A stretch of DNA of 64,000 bases from Myrica gale (GCA_963930655.1 OZ005617.1:17224068-17288067), one strand, 5' to 3'; shown: positions 1 to 12,743, counted from the stretch's first letter. Numbers and translations: made by a program. Notes: generated by a model not told the origin, from the letters alone.

Positions 1-206
1 GCAGTTCCATGTGCCCACATGGATGATGATTGGCGAAGAAATACTGATCCACAGCAATTTTTTCACATTTTTTGGAAACCAAAGCTAAAGACGAACCATA
101 TCGACAACAACAACCACCGAGTTAAACTAGCATAGTGCACGCTTCTCGCAGTTCTCTGATATCAGGCAGACAGAGGTTGAGAAAGAAGGAGAAACAGAAG
201 CAAAAG

Positions 207-3200
207 ATGGACAAGACTAGTGATGGGTTTGTGAGGGCGGATCAGATTGATCTGAAGAGCTTGGACGAGCAGCTGGAGAGACACCTCAACAGGGCCTGGA
301 CCCTGGAAAAGAACAAGAAAAGAGAGGATGACGCTTTTGACAATACTAGTAGACATAGTTTTAGCATTAATGTCACGGCCACCTCCAAGACTCTGAAGAA
401 GGAGAGGCAGGAGTGGGAGATCGACACTTCCAAGCTCATCATCAAGGCCGTCATTGCCCGTGGCACCTTCGGAACCGTTCACCGTGGCATCTACGACGGC
501 CAGGATGTTGCCGGTCAGTCTCTCTCCCTGACTCCGCGACTTGTAATTGTAGCTTCCCCCCCCCCCCCTTCTTCTATGTGTAATTTATCTTCCTTGATTG
601 ATTGTGTTCTCCGTAAAGTTTCGTAATTTATTGCCTACCCGAAGGAAAAGCAAATTAGTTTTGGGGTAGTTTGTTTTGTTCTACTCATGCTTTGAATTGT
701 ATCTCAAACTTTCTCTTCTCTTAATTATCGAACAATTGAACTGATGCCCATTGGTTTTGCATAAATGCATGTACTTGTCTTTTTTGAATTTGGTTGATTT
801 TGATTTCTATTTGAACGTGTTCGGTCCTTATCGTTTAGGGGGACCATTCCGTCTAAGGCAAGGCGAAACAGTGTCTTGGTATTTGAACCGTATAAGAGAA
901 CTGAGTTCAGCTTTATGATGGGATTGGCGATTGGCCGTTGTAAATGTACTCTTATGAAATCCGTGACTGATACACGGGTTCATGGTGAATTTGCTGATGG
1001 CGGCCAATTACTTGGTTGATGTTGTCGTATTGCTGAACTTTCATGTGATCACAATTGGTTAGTTGAATTCTTATCAGCAAAGAGAAATATCAATTAATAT
1101 ATGGCGGTCTCCAACTTTTTCGATTTGGTTTTGTCATCCTTACTATAATGCCCATCAACTTATTTCAATAAAGCTAAGATCTATTTCCTTTCTTGGGAAT
1201 GTTAGTTTAGCCCCTTTTCAATTCATTTGTTATGCTGGTTGATTGCTCCCCTTTGAAGTCATTTTAAGAAAAATATAATCATTAACACCACTTTTCTGGT
1301 TTCTTTCTTGATCACCAGTTAAATTGCTTGACTGGGGTGAGGAGGGTCATAGGACAGAAGCTGAGATTGCCTCATTAAGAGCAGCTTTTACGCAAGAAGT
1401 TGTGGTGTGGCATAAGCTAGATCATCCCAATGTTACTAAGGTTACTTTCCAATTCTGCAAATTTCCTGTCTTCTTTTATATATGTACACAAGTGCCAATC
1501 AAATTTTAACTAGCTTATGCTTGTATATCACTCATTACTATTGTTTTACCTCCTATCTTACTTTCATTTTGAAAGTGTTTAATAAATTGAAAAACTTGAA
1601 TTAGTCAAGTGGAATCGAAAGAGTTCAGCATTGCTGCCTAGCTGTTGATGACTATTTTTCTTTAACTTGATATTCTGGCCTGCATCTCGTCTCCAAATGG
1701 CCTATAGCAATTCAAGAACCATTGCACTCTAACTTGGTTGGAATTTATTGACTTTTTTAAAAAGTGGATGCATTTTAATGCTTTGTAATTTTTGACTGCC
1801 ACACTACAGTGGATGCATTTAAGGTCGATTTTTTTCCTCCGACTTGGTTGTTTTGCAGAACATATTGTGCTGATTACAATTACTCTCCTACATTGTCGGT
1901 TCTCCATAAATTGACATTATGATCTTTTGATTTCCAGTTTATTGGGGCAACAATGAGCTCATCAGAGCTACGAATTCAAACTGATAATGGTCAAATTGGC
2001 ATGCCAAGTAGCGTGTGTTGTGTTATTGTTGAATATCTGCCTGGGGGTGCTCTGAAATCTTACCTCATTAAAAACAGGAGAAGGAAGCTAGCTTTTAAGG
2101 TCGTCATCCAGCTTGCGCTAGATCTTGCTAGGGGGTACCCACCATCTCTTTCTTGCTCAATGTTTGTATAGTTGCACTCTTGGCAATATTGTGGTTTCCA
2201 GTTCAAAAATGACATACAACTTTGAGTTTTTTTTACTGTGAGCACTTGGAAGCTGAATATAATCTGTATCTTGTAGGTTGAGCTATCTTCACTCGCAGAA
2301 GATTGTTCACAGAGATGTAAAGACCGAGAACATGCTATTGGACAAGACACGTATAGTGAAAATTGCGGATTTCGGGGTTGCTCGTGTTGAGGCTTCAAAT
2401 CCTAATGACATGACTGGGGAGACAGGGACACTTGGTTATATGGCCCCAGAGGTATTACTGGATAATTTTCTGAATAAGACTCCAAAACTATACCGAAGAT
2501 GTCTCATTGATTCCTCTAGGATTTTTGCCTGTCTATATGTGCTTTGGGAGTAAATAGAGATCTTACCGCTGGGGTGATCATGAACACTTCGTAATATTAT
2601 GCAGTTGGTCTTCATGTTGTCTTTGGTGAACACTAGTTCTCCTGTTGGCACAATGGGGGTATTGAACTACAGGCCCTAATGTTTCAGCTTAGAGCTTAGT
2701 AAGGATTATAGTAAATTTTAGGGATCACTTGGAGCATGGTTGCTCGAATAAATCAATTGTGGAGATAAAACCACCTACCATTCTTTAAAGGGCAGCTTAA
2801 ATATCAATACTAGAATCTTACATCTTTAATGAATTTTTTCCTTAAAAATCAATACTCAAATCTTACATAGTCAATGAAGCTTAATAGTTTTTCAAAAACT
2901 AAGCTACATTTTGAGATTTCTGTCTCAAGATTACCTGTCACTTTTTAACTCCTAATTAAACTATCTATCTGGGTTACCTCATCTTGTAAGTTTCTCATGG
3001 ACCATGTAAGCCAACTTCCTTTTCTGGGGAACTTAAAGCTAACTAGGAAGGTAATGGAAGAGACAATCATATAATGAATGAAATTTTATTGACTTGTCAA
3101 ATGGTTGGTTGACAGGTTCTCAATGGCAATCCATATAACAGGAAGTGTGATGTGTACAGTTTTGGCATCTGTTTGTGGGAGATATATTGCTGTGACATGC

Positions 3201-3586
3201 CATATCCCGATCTTAGTTTCTCAGAAGTGACTTCAGCTGTTGTTCGGCAGGTAACTTATAGGCTTGTACACCAATCATTATACACTAAAAGTATCAAGTC
3301 TTTATGCTTGATATTTGTTTGATAAGATGAATTCTTTATGATTGATCCTTCTCTTTGGCAAAATTGCTGAAACTCCCAGAATCTGAGACCAGAGATACCA
3401 AGATGTTGCCCTAGTTCTGTGGCAAATGTGATGAAACGATGCTGGGATGCCAATCCCGACAAGCGGCCAGAGATGGAAGAAGTAGTTTCCATGATCGAGG
3501 CCATCGATACATCAAAAGGTGGAGGTATGATCCCCCTTGATCAGTCTCAAGGCTGTCTTTGCTTCCGGAAATATCGTGGGCCTTGA
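207..3586 (+). CDS. Raf-like Ser/Thr protein kinase (MRK1/STY type), six exons
   Basis: Proposed exons: 207-513, 1319-1440, 1938-2134, 2277-2451, 3116-3250 and 3380-3586. They join in frame at GT-AG sites to give about 380 residues. The glycine loop (GTFGTV) ends exon 1, and the VAVK lysine is rebuilt across intron 1. The catalytic loop HRDVKTEN and the DFG of the activation segment lie in exon 4; the segment ends GTLGYMAPEV. The basic N-terminal region (start MDKTSDGFVRADQ) and the C-terminal tail (GGMIPLDQSQG...) match the plant Raf-related MAPKKK group that includes Arabidopsis ATMRK1. Such kinases phosphorylate Ser/Thr (some also Tyr) on cytosolic signalling proteins; the substrate here is unknown. 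The first in-frame ATG is at 207; an open frame extends further upstream but begins without ATG. All catalytic motifs are intact. Intron 1 contains a C13 run at 556-568. Confidence 0.9.
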
Positions 3587-4481
3587 GTTATTTTGTCCCG
3601 CAAACAGTGTGATGATGTAATTATTTTGAAGATCAGAGAGATCCAGCTGTAGTTACAGTGGAGAAAATAGAACTTGGGATATCTTGATGGGAGAACAGAC
3701 GGTGGTGGGTATATGAGGAGGAGCTGTGCTACATCCACACTGTTAGATGATGTAAAGCCTTTTTTTTAACCCTTTTTTAGATGCTTTCTAAAGATACGTT
3801 TTGAATTTACCCAATATGTGTATCTTATTGTGGTTGTTGGACTGGCCCTGCAACCTCTTTGTAAGATCTCCCTTTGATATTGTGTTGTTTCTTCTATTGT
3901 TATGATAAAGTTGAACCCTATTGCTATCTAAATCTGCTTTATACGAGAAAGCATTTGGCTGATGGAGTGCAATGGACTGCAGTAAATAGGACCTCGAATC
4001 TTTTTGGTCTTAAGGATCAAAGCGAGGCTTTTGTTTTTGGTGTGACGAATTTAGTTCTGTGGTAAGAGAAACTGCATGCTAAGCTATTCCCCAAAGCGCA
4101 CTCTGTAGGCGCGGGCTACTCTGGCACAGGGTTGCTACCTCTGGACTCCCCACCCCATCTCCCTTTTTGGAGAAAGAGAGAGCCAAAATCGAGCGTATTG
4201 TCTGCCTTTCCCAGTTTTCCTGTGAGATGATGGCTGGCCCCCTCGTCTCATAAGTTTTAGAAAATGAAAAAAGGAAACGAGAAAAGAAAAAGAAAACACC
4301 TCCTTGCTCATCCGTTTACAACATTGTTGGCTACGTTAGTTTACATTTTCTAATAAGACTGCTTGACCTCTCTCCTCTACTTGTATTTGGGGACTATCCT
4401 CTGGTTTGAAGAAGTGAAAAACCTAACTCACACAGACGAAAAGATTGAATGCGGCTACCAGATTGAAGCAAAGAGACGCGC
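3587..4481. other. Intergenic / 3' UTRs of two convergent genes
   Basis: The kinase (+) and the SWEET gene (-) converge here, so this stretch should hold both 3' UTRs. I see no other coding signal. Confidence 0.6.
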
Positions 4482-5833
4482 TTATGCTTGAAAGAGTTGG
4501 GTCTCACTTTGTGTTCTGTTGTCCCATTCGGTCGTCCGGTAGTAGCTGGCGTACAGAATGAGCTGCAGCAAACCAGAAAAAGCTCCTAAAGCGTTGGGAA
4601 TCTATCACAATTCAGAAGAGGAAATATGTTAGTTTGCCTGATGAAAGCTCAAAGCCTCCCCAAAAAAACTTAGCCACATTATGTAGAGATCGAACTTAGG
4701 CAACTAGAAACTTCTTTTTCAGGCTATAAAGTTACCAAGATGTAAAGATCGAACTCGAGGAGTGAATAAACCACCCAAACGAGGCCATTGCAGAGGTTGG
4801 CCAGTGAAAGAAAGAAAGGCATGTACTTCACACTCTTTGTTTTAATGACCATCCGCTGCCAGAATAAAAAAAACAAAAAACAAAAAAGCAGAGCATACTT
4901 TTAGTGCCCAAGATATATATGATCTACATGTGCAGCTCTGGGGAAAAGATATGCCTACCATCACGGTCAAGGGTGAAGCATACATCACTATGTTGAAGGC
5001 AACACACAATATCCCGACCATCATAGATCTGTCTTTGGTGGTATGGAAAAATTTGAGAGTAATGAAAACTACCAAGGCAAAGAAGATGATTTCAGTCACA
5101 AGAGCGATGATGATCTTCCGCTGAAAGCAAGCATATATCAAAAATGAAAATCTCTTCAGATAACGGAAGAACATGCAGCAACCAAGGAGCAACATTGAAT
5201 CACAAAGCCCTCCATTACATCTTGAATCACGAATTATATATCCCAAGATCTTTAAAAAGTGAATATTTGAATAGAGAATAGAGAATAGTGTACTGTGATA
5301 TGATATCAGCTTTCGCTTACACGGTTAGACGAGGAAGAGTAAATGAAGAAGAAGGTAACATAGATGATCTCGATTATTAGCCCACTGCCATTGATTGTGA
5401 TGACAAGCAAGCTGTCTGGATGGACAAAAGGGAGACCGTAGAAGCACCACATTGCGCAATTGAGTACAGTTGCTAGATAAGGATCCGGCTTAAAGTCTTC
5501 CACCGATTTTGCCTTGCGTATTTTAAGGAACGTTGGGCTGCAAATTCATATAATGTGAAAACAAAATACTAAACAGTCAGGCAAGTGCAGGTGAGAATTA
5601 ATTTGTCTGCGTGTGTATGCGTTAGAGACAGAGAGATTACATTGGGGAGGCAAATAAGCCAAAAGAGATGATATTCCCTGCACAGAGAAAGGAAGACAAA
5701 CTGATCAGGACTAAGGTGGCTCCGTATCATGTCTGTAACTGAAGTTTAAGGTCCTCTATATTTAATATGAGGAAGGTTGGACGTACTAACCAATGGCGCC
5801 CACAATGGTTCTAGCTGTCTCAGTGTTAACCAT
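4482..5833 (-). CDS. SWEET bidirectional sugar transporter (clade II-like), six exons
   Basis: Exons on the minus strand: 5833-5791, 5677-5641, 5537-5321, 5120-4959, 4855-4736 and 4601-4482, coding 232 residues from [12 protein letters not shown] to a TAA. Exons 1, 2, 5 and 6 are short and were found from splice sites and family similarity. The protein has two MtN3/saliva triple-helix repeats. Motifs include [20 protein letters not shown] and TINGSG in the first half, then [34 protein letters not shown] and [17 protein letters not shown] in the second. SWEETs are seven-helix uniporters that move hexoses or sucrose down a gradient across the plasma membrane or tonoplast. The [11 protein letters not shown] and HPDSLLV wording resembles clade II (SWEET4/5/7/8), usually hexose carriers; that placement is from recall. 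Length and exon count are normal, and no frame break is visible. Confidence 0.9.
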
Positions 5834-8457
5834 AGCTGCAATGCCCAGGAACGCGAGAGATCAGATGCTTTGAACAAGACGAAGACGAAGAAATAGAAGC
5901 AGAGATAAAATTAAGAGTCTGTGCATTTGCTGGTTTATCCAAAACCGAAAACTTTCTCCCCAAACTCACGGATGAGTGCTGTAACTGTCGGAGCAACAAG
6001 ATGAAATGAAATGCCACGTCCCAATGAAAACTTGACCAGACGCAAATGTCGATCGAGTGTTGCATGCCAAGTACTGTCAGGAGGTCGTCAGTTTGTTAAC
6101 AAGAATGTGTCGTGCATTGCTGTGTCTTCGTGCTTGAATCATCAGTAGCCACACATGTAGCTTGATCCTTAATTTTAGATTTGTCCTTGAATATATTCCT
6201 GTTTTGCGATCTATCATCATGTCTTGGTTTTTTATACTCTTTAATTATCAATAATGTTCAAGAGATTCAAATGATCAATATAAAAATGATAAAGAAAATT
6301 AAGCAGCTAGCCCAAGTATGTGTTTGTTTTTGTTTGTCAGTCCAAGCAATATTAGGAGTTCCAAATTATTAATCTCTCTCCACCCATTCTTGTGATTTCG
6401 ATTCCATTCCCTTTTTCTCTTATTTTCACCAAACGGAAAAAGAAAAAGAAAAATAAATATATCTAATCCTTTAACTCATTATAAACACCAAATCAAAACA
6501 ACTAATTACATTTGTCTAAAGCTAGACAGTCCAATTAAATACTATTGGCTCCAAACTTCCCTAAACCTTAGTTGAATACAATTCACTCCAAACTTTGGTA
6601 GTAAATCTGCAACCTAATTTGAAAAAGATATATATATATATATATAATATTATAGAGTAAACAATACCCATAGGACTTTCAAAAGAGGCTCACATTCATC
6701 TCCTTATATCTAATACCTACAAATACGATTACGAATCCAATCAACTATAGTGCTCGAGTCTCACTCAACTGTTAAAAAAAAGTATTAAATTGTCTCCATC
6801 TTGTGATTCTGATTTCATTCACTTCTTCTCGCATTTTCAGGAGAAGAAAAAAGAAATATCTCTAATTCATTAGCTAATTACCTTTTCCAATCCGATTATA
6901 TAGAATGATTAAGAAATTCTTTAAAATACTATCTTTTTTATAAGGGTACTTTGCTGTAAGTAAGCTAGGGTTTTTTTCAAAAAAATAAAGACCAAATGAG
7001 AGAATTTAAATAAAATTCGGACATGCAGCCGTAATTTAAAGAAAAAAAATTACTTTTTTATCTAATACAAATATATGTAACAACATGAGGTTTTACATTT
7101 TACACATGCCAAATATGAAATGCCCTGTATAATTAAATTTCTAGTATAAACAAGGATGAACTTAAAGAGATTTTTTTCTTTAAAAAAAATTATTAGGGTT
7201 GGCCTTCTTTATGGCTAATTCTTCACTTGTTACGCAAGCCTTTCCTTTGGTGGTGTTGCACGTACCTGTCCCGCAGCAGGAGCAATACCATTACCACCCA
7301 AGTCTACCTCCAAGAGAGATCTGTCATTTCAACTATTCATGGATGGATCTGTCTCCACACAAAAGTTGAAGTAATTCCCGAAAGATTTAACAAGAAGAAT
7401 TGAACCCTTGCGTGTCATTTCAGGCTGTGGAATTAGGATCAGCGCATGTGCAGTGCAGCCACTATCAATTATCGAACAGAAAACACCTTATAAATTACTC
7501 GTAAACAATGACGTTAGCAACCGCACCAAATGGGTTACACACCATTGCACCTGCATTTGCAAACATACTCAGCAATGAGATTGACGCACACCCAACTTTT
7601 CTTGTACCTCTTCTCCAAGTAATTCACACATTAAGATACCAACAAAACGTGGTGGTAAATTTTATCCTTGATTTTAATTTATTTATTTTTCCTGTGATTA
7701 CATTCAGGAACTTGTCAAGTGGGATTGATTTTTTTGGGGGTGACGAGGAGAAACCCAATCCGGCAGTCCGCTGAAATGGAACCCACCTAATAGGCTGGTA
7801 AATTTCAGATCGGTTCAACTCTTCTAAACCATACAGACCAGTAAAGAGATTGATTCTCTTGCATAGAAATATGTCATAGTTGAGAAACATGTTTCAATCA
7901 GAAAAGAGTAAAAAAGAAATAGTAAGCCTAATGTCTCCTGCAAAGTTGGGTCACGCATAGTTGTTAGTCTTGTACGATATATTTACTTGGCAGGGAGATA
8001 AAACACGAGTTCTATCCATGGTAGTCATTTCATCAGCTCTGACATGTTAGCCAAGTTTGGCTAATGAATATGAACATTTTAAGATCTGTTTTTAACTCAA
8101 AAATTGGTCGTACTCGTGGACCATGTAATACGCAAATCTACTGTTTTATAGGGAAAGGACGGACAAAGCTCATTTGTAATCATACTTCTTTCCCTCACGG
8201 AACACGTCTTTTTCCGTTCAAAATATCCTCATGAAAGCTGAAGCAATTCGTACTAACCGGATGGGTGCCTATAGAATCAGTGATCTACTGATGTTGATGG
8301 CAGAGAAGTTTTGCGTTTTTCACTGTGTTTGAGAAGTACACAATCCACTTTGGTATTGGTAGGACGACGAAGGAAGGGTCGGTTGTTCCTGTTTGAGCTA
8401 GAAGTCTGAAAGTTTTCAGGAGAAACCTTTTTTGCTTTCGTCGAATATTTTAAGGTG
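5834..8457. other. AT-rich intergenic region
   Basis: The SWEET and RING-H2 genes diverge here, so both promoters lie in this gap. A (TA)n microsatellite sits at about 6628-6646. No protein-like frame or RNA gene is recognisable. Confidence 0.5.
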
Positions 8458-8889
8458 ATGGAGATAATCATCTCTGTGACACTATTGTTGGCAGGTATCG
8501 CTGTATTGGTAGCAATACATGTTTGTTTAGCTGGGAGAGATTTAGGAGGAAGGAATCAAGGTGATAATATGATCCAAGAAAGCAGCAATGGGAGCAAAAG
8601 GATGTCTACTGCAGAATTTAAAAGGCTTCCGTCCTTCGACTTCAAGGCAGGGGGAAAAGAGACTAGCTCAGTAGATTGTGCTGTGTGCTTGGAGAACTTC
8701 AAGATGGGTGATAAGTGCAGGTTATTGCCAAATTGCAGGCACAGCTTCCATGTCCGGTGCATAGACTCGTGGCTGTTGAAGACACCCATTTGTCCACTCT
8801 GTCGAACTTGCGTTAACCCTCTGAAGATTGACATCATTGTAAGAGAGGAAAGTAGCGTTTCAGGCAATGTTGGAGGTGAATTGACATAG
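8458..8889 (+). CDS. ATL-type RING-H2 finger E3 ubiquitin ligase, intronless
   Basis: Encodes 143 residues from the ATG at 8458; the GTG three bases earlier is not a plant start. Residues 3-26 form one hydrophobic membrane segment. Residues 74-115 are a RING-H2 zinc finger of spacing C-x2-C-x15-C-x1-H-x2-H-x2-C-x10-C-x2-C, with the CIDSWL tryptophan that contacts E2 enzymes. Between them, EFKRLPSFDF sits where ATL proteins carry the GLD-type motif, but the GLD signature itself is not obvious. ATL proteins are membrane-anchored E3 ligases that ubiquitinate proteins, often in stress or defence responses. Single-exon structure and small size are typical of the family. The acidic and Ser-rich tail is short. 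The substrate cannot be inferred. Confidence 0.9.
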   Translation: MEIIISVTLLLAGIAVLVAIHVCLAGRDLGGRNQGDNMIQESSNGSKRMSTAEFKRLPSFDFKAGGKETSSVDCAVCLENFKMGDKCRLLPNCRHSFHVRCIDSWLLKTPICPLCRTCVNPLKIDIIVREESSVSGNVGGELT

Positions 8890-10602
8890 AACATGGAAAT
8901 CTTCGTTTCAAAGTGAACCATCAGCACGGCTCAAGTATGCCTACCTCCTTCTGCAGCTAACAGCTTTATTGTACAGTTGTTCTAGCTTTGTGTTTGTTTA
9001 GCGCCCTTTAAGATTTTCCTTGTACTTTTTCGCTGATATATTTCAATACAGAATCTATCTGATGTCGTGCAAGTTATTTTCACTCGTTCTGTCTGATTTC
9101 CTGCTAGTTCGCTCTCACAATCTCAGATTCACCGCCATTATAGAATGCCATATGGGAAGCATGAATGCAATAGGTTTTTTTTTTAATTTATGTTTCTGAG
9201 CTTAATCATGAGACAATTTGCCAGCTTAGGTTGTGGTAATCACATCAAAAGAGAAAAAGAGGAAAAAGGAGGAGAGAGAGAAATTTGGCATATCCAGACA
9301 TGAAACGTAAGGCCTCAATGAGAGCACCAAAAGTAATATGAAACGCTTTAATTAGAAACGCGCTTTTTTCCTGAGCCGCTCTTTGTATAGGAGAAACACG
9401 TTGTTCAGACAAGACTCCAAAGAAAATGGGGAAGCGCAATTTTTGCAGTTTAGTGCAGAGTACCCTTTTGCTGCACTACATGTGATCACCCAGAGCCAGA
9501 GCATTACGATTGATAAGGCAACTTGGTCAATAGAGAAGAGTGGGGAAGCCCCTTTTGCTCTATAAGTTGGTTGTGAAAGAGCTGGAGGAAACACAGGAGA
9601 TGGAATCAGGAAGCTCAGCATCAGGTGATATAAGAGTTCAGGTAATACTGATCATCAATTTTCCTTGGAACTTTTTTTGTGTCACCACTTCATACGCAAG
9701 CGTTCTAAGGCCTACCCAATTTGAATCCTTCGTATTGCAGCTCCTCCCGCTGCCTAGAGCAGAGCGTGGAACACTGGATCAGGCGTCCTCCCATGAGGAA
9801 ACAACTAGAGGGAGAATGCAAAGCTTCTCTCTGTTGCGGGGAAAAGAACTCTTGTGTGTGTTTCTTAGTTTGCCACCAGTAAAATTGTGGTTTGGTACCT
9901 ACTGTCGATAAACAGATACTGGCCATCAATTGTCCATTTTCTCTTGTCAGTTGTCAACCAACTTTTCTGAAAATTACCAGCAGGCAACTTTTGGTGACTC
10001 TTTTAGTCTATCTTCCTCTAAACCCAACGAAAGGTCTCTCTCCCTGTGGATGCCAAGAGAACTGTAGCACAGGCATCTCTCCCGAGGTGAACCAAACATT
10101 AGTCTTATTTGTTTTATAAAGCTAAACATTAGTCAAAAAGCAGGTGGACAAAATGGAGGGAACTCGTGGGATCTCTAGTGGTCAATGAACCAACCACTGT
10201 CTAAAGATCAACATGAAGACCCAATTCCATGTGGTTCTCTAATGGTAGCTAACTTTCAAGTCCCAACTCACAGAGAACTTGAGAATTTCAAATTTATCCT
10301 CTCCAAAACTACTGAGCTATTTTTTCCATTCTCTGAAATGAACAGAATTAGACTGTACCGAGACTGATAAATTCCTTGACTATTTCTCACACCAATTATT
10401 TATCATTAAAAAAAGAATCTAAAGTACATGAATATTTATATCTGTAATAAAGCCTCTGGCTCTGGCATAGAAATTAGCTCGTGAAAAAACTGAGCTAATT
10501 TCGTACATTGGAACTGAAAAATGAAGAACAAGAAACCAAATATGTAGACACCAGAATGTGTATACAGGGAGGGCATACATAAGGACGTCTAGAAAAGAAT
10601 TG
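8890..10602. other. Intergenic; one weak two-exon small ORF
   Basis: This stretch holds the RING-H2 3' UTR, the U-box 3' UTR on the other strand, and the weak candidate at 9600-9911. No recognisable domain is present. Confidence 0.4.
9600..9911 (+). CDS. Possible small two-exon protein, unrecognised
   Basis: An ATG at 9600 opens a 14-codon exon (MESGSSASGDIRVQ) that ends at a GT donor at 9642. A CAG acceptor precedes 9741, and the frame continues to a stop at 9911, giving about 70 residues. The putative intron is 99 nt, so the frame stays open with or without splicing. I recognise no domain or family. It may be a lineage-specific peptide, a non-coding transcript or chance. Confidence 0.18.
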   Translation: MESGSSASGDIRVQVILIINFPWNFFCVTTSYASVLRPTQFESFVLQLLPLPRAERGTLDQASSHEETTRGRMQSFSLLRGKELLCVFLSLPPVKLWFGTYCR

Positions 10603-12657
10603 TTACTGCACATGAACAAATCGTTCTTGTGGAATTGCCGAATTCATCAATTCGGAAGTGCTTGTCTCATGAAAATTATGCAGAATCTTAAGGAGCGAAC
10701 GTGCCTTCTTGCTTGTATGAGAGGTTCCCTCGGTTGAGAGGTGATACAGGGGAGCCATTAGCAAAGGGTCCTTCGCTAAAACAGCAACAACTTCTCTGCC
10801 GCCATTGATGCACAAAGATAGCAACATTGAAACACAATACTCTTTCCCGGCTCGTGTCGTGGAAGACTGCAGAATCCCAGTTATCAGACGCAAAGACGAG
10901 GTGTGGACAATTGATAGTGTTCCCTCAACGGACTCAGCCAATGTTGCAAGAACGGCCAAGGTGTCTGCTATAAGCTCAGGTTTGTTTGAAGAAGCTAAAA
11001 TGTCAACTAGCAAAGGGACAGTGCCAGCTTCAAGCACCCTCTGATGGTTCTTGGGAAAGAAGAGAAGCCCGAAAATTGCAACCACCGCATTTTTTTTCCC
11101 GCAGGTTGTCCCTTCCTTGATAAGCTTCACTAACCCTGGGATTGCCTCCGGTGCTTCTCCTAGCAGTTTCCGGCACTCCTCCACCGAAGAAAGGTAAAAC
11201 AATGTTGCTGCGGCTAGTTGCCTCGATTCCAAACTTAGTCCCATATTGAGGACATTGAGAATCAAGCTCAAGCCCCCATTTTCAATTATCTCAATCTTGC
11301 CAGTTGTGTGCTTTGAGAGCTTCAGCAAGGCCGCAATAGCGTTCTCTTGAGTTGACGTGTTGGTGGAAGACAGAAGGTTTAGCAAAGGCAGGACCGTTCC
11401 CTCTTTGACCAAACAAGATCGATTGAAAATGTTTGACTTTGCGAGCAAACGAACCTCATAAGCTGCCTTGTTTTTCTTCTCGATGGTGCCAAAAACAAGC
11501 ATTCTGGAAAGAAATTTTGAAAGAAATCTCATAGCTTCTGCTGCCACGGCACTCTCAGGCACGATAGTTCGTGTTATGTCACGACTCCGACTTCCGGACC
11601 TAGCAAGCGAAATGCCATTTTTAGCGCAAAACTGATGGATAAGCCTTCTCAGAGAGGAATTGGGGACCAACTCCGTGCTTGTCAGCTTCTTTCCTGTTTT
11701 GGGACAGATCATGTTTCCAGCTTTCAGCCATTTCTGAATTGAACAACGATCGTACGTCTGACCAGTCGATACAGTAACAGGATCGGTCATTAGCTCCAGC
11801 GAAATCGGGCAGCGAAAGTCCTCGGGATTCAAGCAACTCAGCGTCTCCAAGTTGCCCTTCGCGTCGGTTTGTTCTCCGGCGTTTCGGCAATCAATCGTGT
11901 CAAATATAACACCCCTGCAGTAGCTCATCAGTCCTACCAAGCTGCTTAGAAATGGAACCTCTCGCACTTCGCAGTCAGAGCACTCGAAACTATTTTCCTC
12001 CTCCAAGAACTTAATCTCCTTGTTGCAATCAACCCAGCTTCGAATTTTCAAATAATCTAAAACCCGCTTCAAAGCCCTTAGCTCAGGCTCAATCCCCTTC
12101 TCGAGCTGATTCAATATCGAAAGTACTTGTCTTGAGGCCCGTTCGTCATTTGGATCGAGCTCAAACTTGGCCTTACGCGCTTGCTTGGCTATTAATTCAA
12201 CCAATTCCTCCACTTCTCCGTCAACATCGATCAAACTTAACGGCGTAACGTCAAGAGCTGTGGAAACCGCCCGTATTAGAACCCGGAATTGCGTGGCGAT
12301 GAATTCAGACTTCATTAGCATCCAAAGCCGAGCGCCTTCTCGCGTACAATCTTCCAATAAGAAATGAATTTTCTGGCATGTAAAGTGGAGCTCGGAGAAG
12401 CAGAGAACAATGGAATCCGACTGACTCAAACCGCGGTCTCGGATTTCCTCCAGGTACATAAGAAGAATACCAATTTGGCGAATCGTTTCTCTGGCATTTC
12501 GTCTTTGTGTCGCAAAGAACTTCGATTGGTAGTTGCATATGTCTCTCGAGAGAGCGATGAAGGAGCTGATAAGTGTTTCGAGAGCTATTCCCTCGCATGG
12601 GTGAACCGCCGGAAATGTTAAATCCGGGCGGTCGGTCCGACTGAACCTTGGAATCAT
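10603..12657 (-). CDS. U-box/ARM-repeat E3 ubiquitin ligase (PUB18/PUB19-like), intronless
   Basis: From the ATG at 12657 this codes 684 residues. The open frame runs upstream to 12900, but a TATA box at 12704-12712 and the family-like N-terminus (MIPRF...LTFPAVHPCE) favour the internal start. An N-terminal UND-type helical region covers roughly residues 15-265. The U-box follows at about 279-350 (EDFRCPISLELMTDPV, GQTYDR, ICPKTGKKL). ARM repeats fill about 430-650 (for example ALLKLSKHTTGKIEIIENGG). U-box proteins pass ubiquitin from an E2 to a substrate without zinc, and the ARM repeats bind partners. Arabidopsis PUB18 and PUB19 are drought- and ABA-induced and restrain ABA signalling. The three upstream CACGTG boxes fit that kind of regulation. 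No frame break is seen. Confidence 0.93.
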   Translation of the reverse strand: MIPRFSRTDRPDLTFPAVHPCEGIALETLISSFIALSRDICNYQSKFFATQRRNARETIRQIGILLMYLEEIRDRGLSQSDSIVLCFSELHFTCQKIHFLLEDCTREGARLWMLMKSEFIATQFRVLIRAVSTALDVTPLSLIDVDGEVEELVELIAKQARKAKFELDPNDERASRQVLSILNQLEKGIEPELRALKRVLDYLKIRSWVDCNKEIKFLEEENSFECSDCEVREVPFLSSLVGLMSYCRGVIFDTIDCRNAGEQTDAKGNLETLSCLNPEDFRCPISLELMTDPVTVSTGQTYDRCSIQKWLKAGNMICPKTGKKLTSTELVPNSSLRRLIHQFCAKNGISLARSGSRSRDITRTIVPESAVAAEAMRFLSKFLSRMLVFGTIEKKNKAAYEVRLLAKSNIFNRSCLVKEGTVLPLLNLLSSTNTSTQENAIAALLKLSKHTTGKIEIIENGGLSLILNVLNMGLSLESRQLAAATLFYLSSVEECRKLLGEAPEAIPGLVKLIKEGTTCGKKNAVVAIFGLLFFPKNHQRVLEAGTVPLLVDILASSNKPELIADTLAVLATLAESVEGTLSIVHTSSLRLITGILQSSTTRAGKEYCVSMLLSLCINGGREVVAVLAKDPLLMAPLYHLSTEGTSHTSKKARSLLKILHNFHETSTSELMNSAIPQERFVHVQ

Positions 12658-12703
12658 TGAAGTGCAGGAATGGACTGTTGTCACTCTGTTCTCCGAACAC
12701 AAC

Positions 12704-12712
12704 ATATATATA
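12704..12712 (-). promoter_or_regulatory. TATA box of the U-box gene
   Basis: An ATATATATA core lies about 47 nt before the proposed ATG, which implies a very short 5' leader. Confidence 0.55.
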
Positions 12713-12743
12713 GCTAGTAGGGGCTCGCTAGAAAATCCTAGGA

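Noticed and set aside
4482-4960. SWEET gene truncated after the fourth exon
   Set aside because: Two 120-nt exons ([12 protein letters not shown] and [10 protein letters not shown]) were found with correct phases, so the gene is complete.
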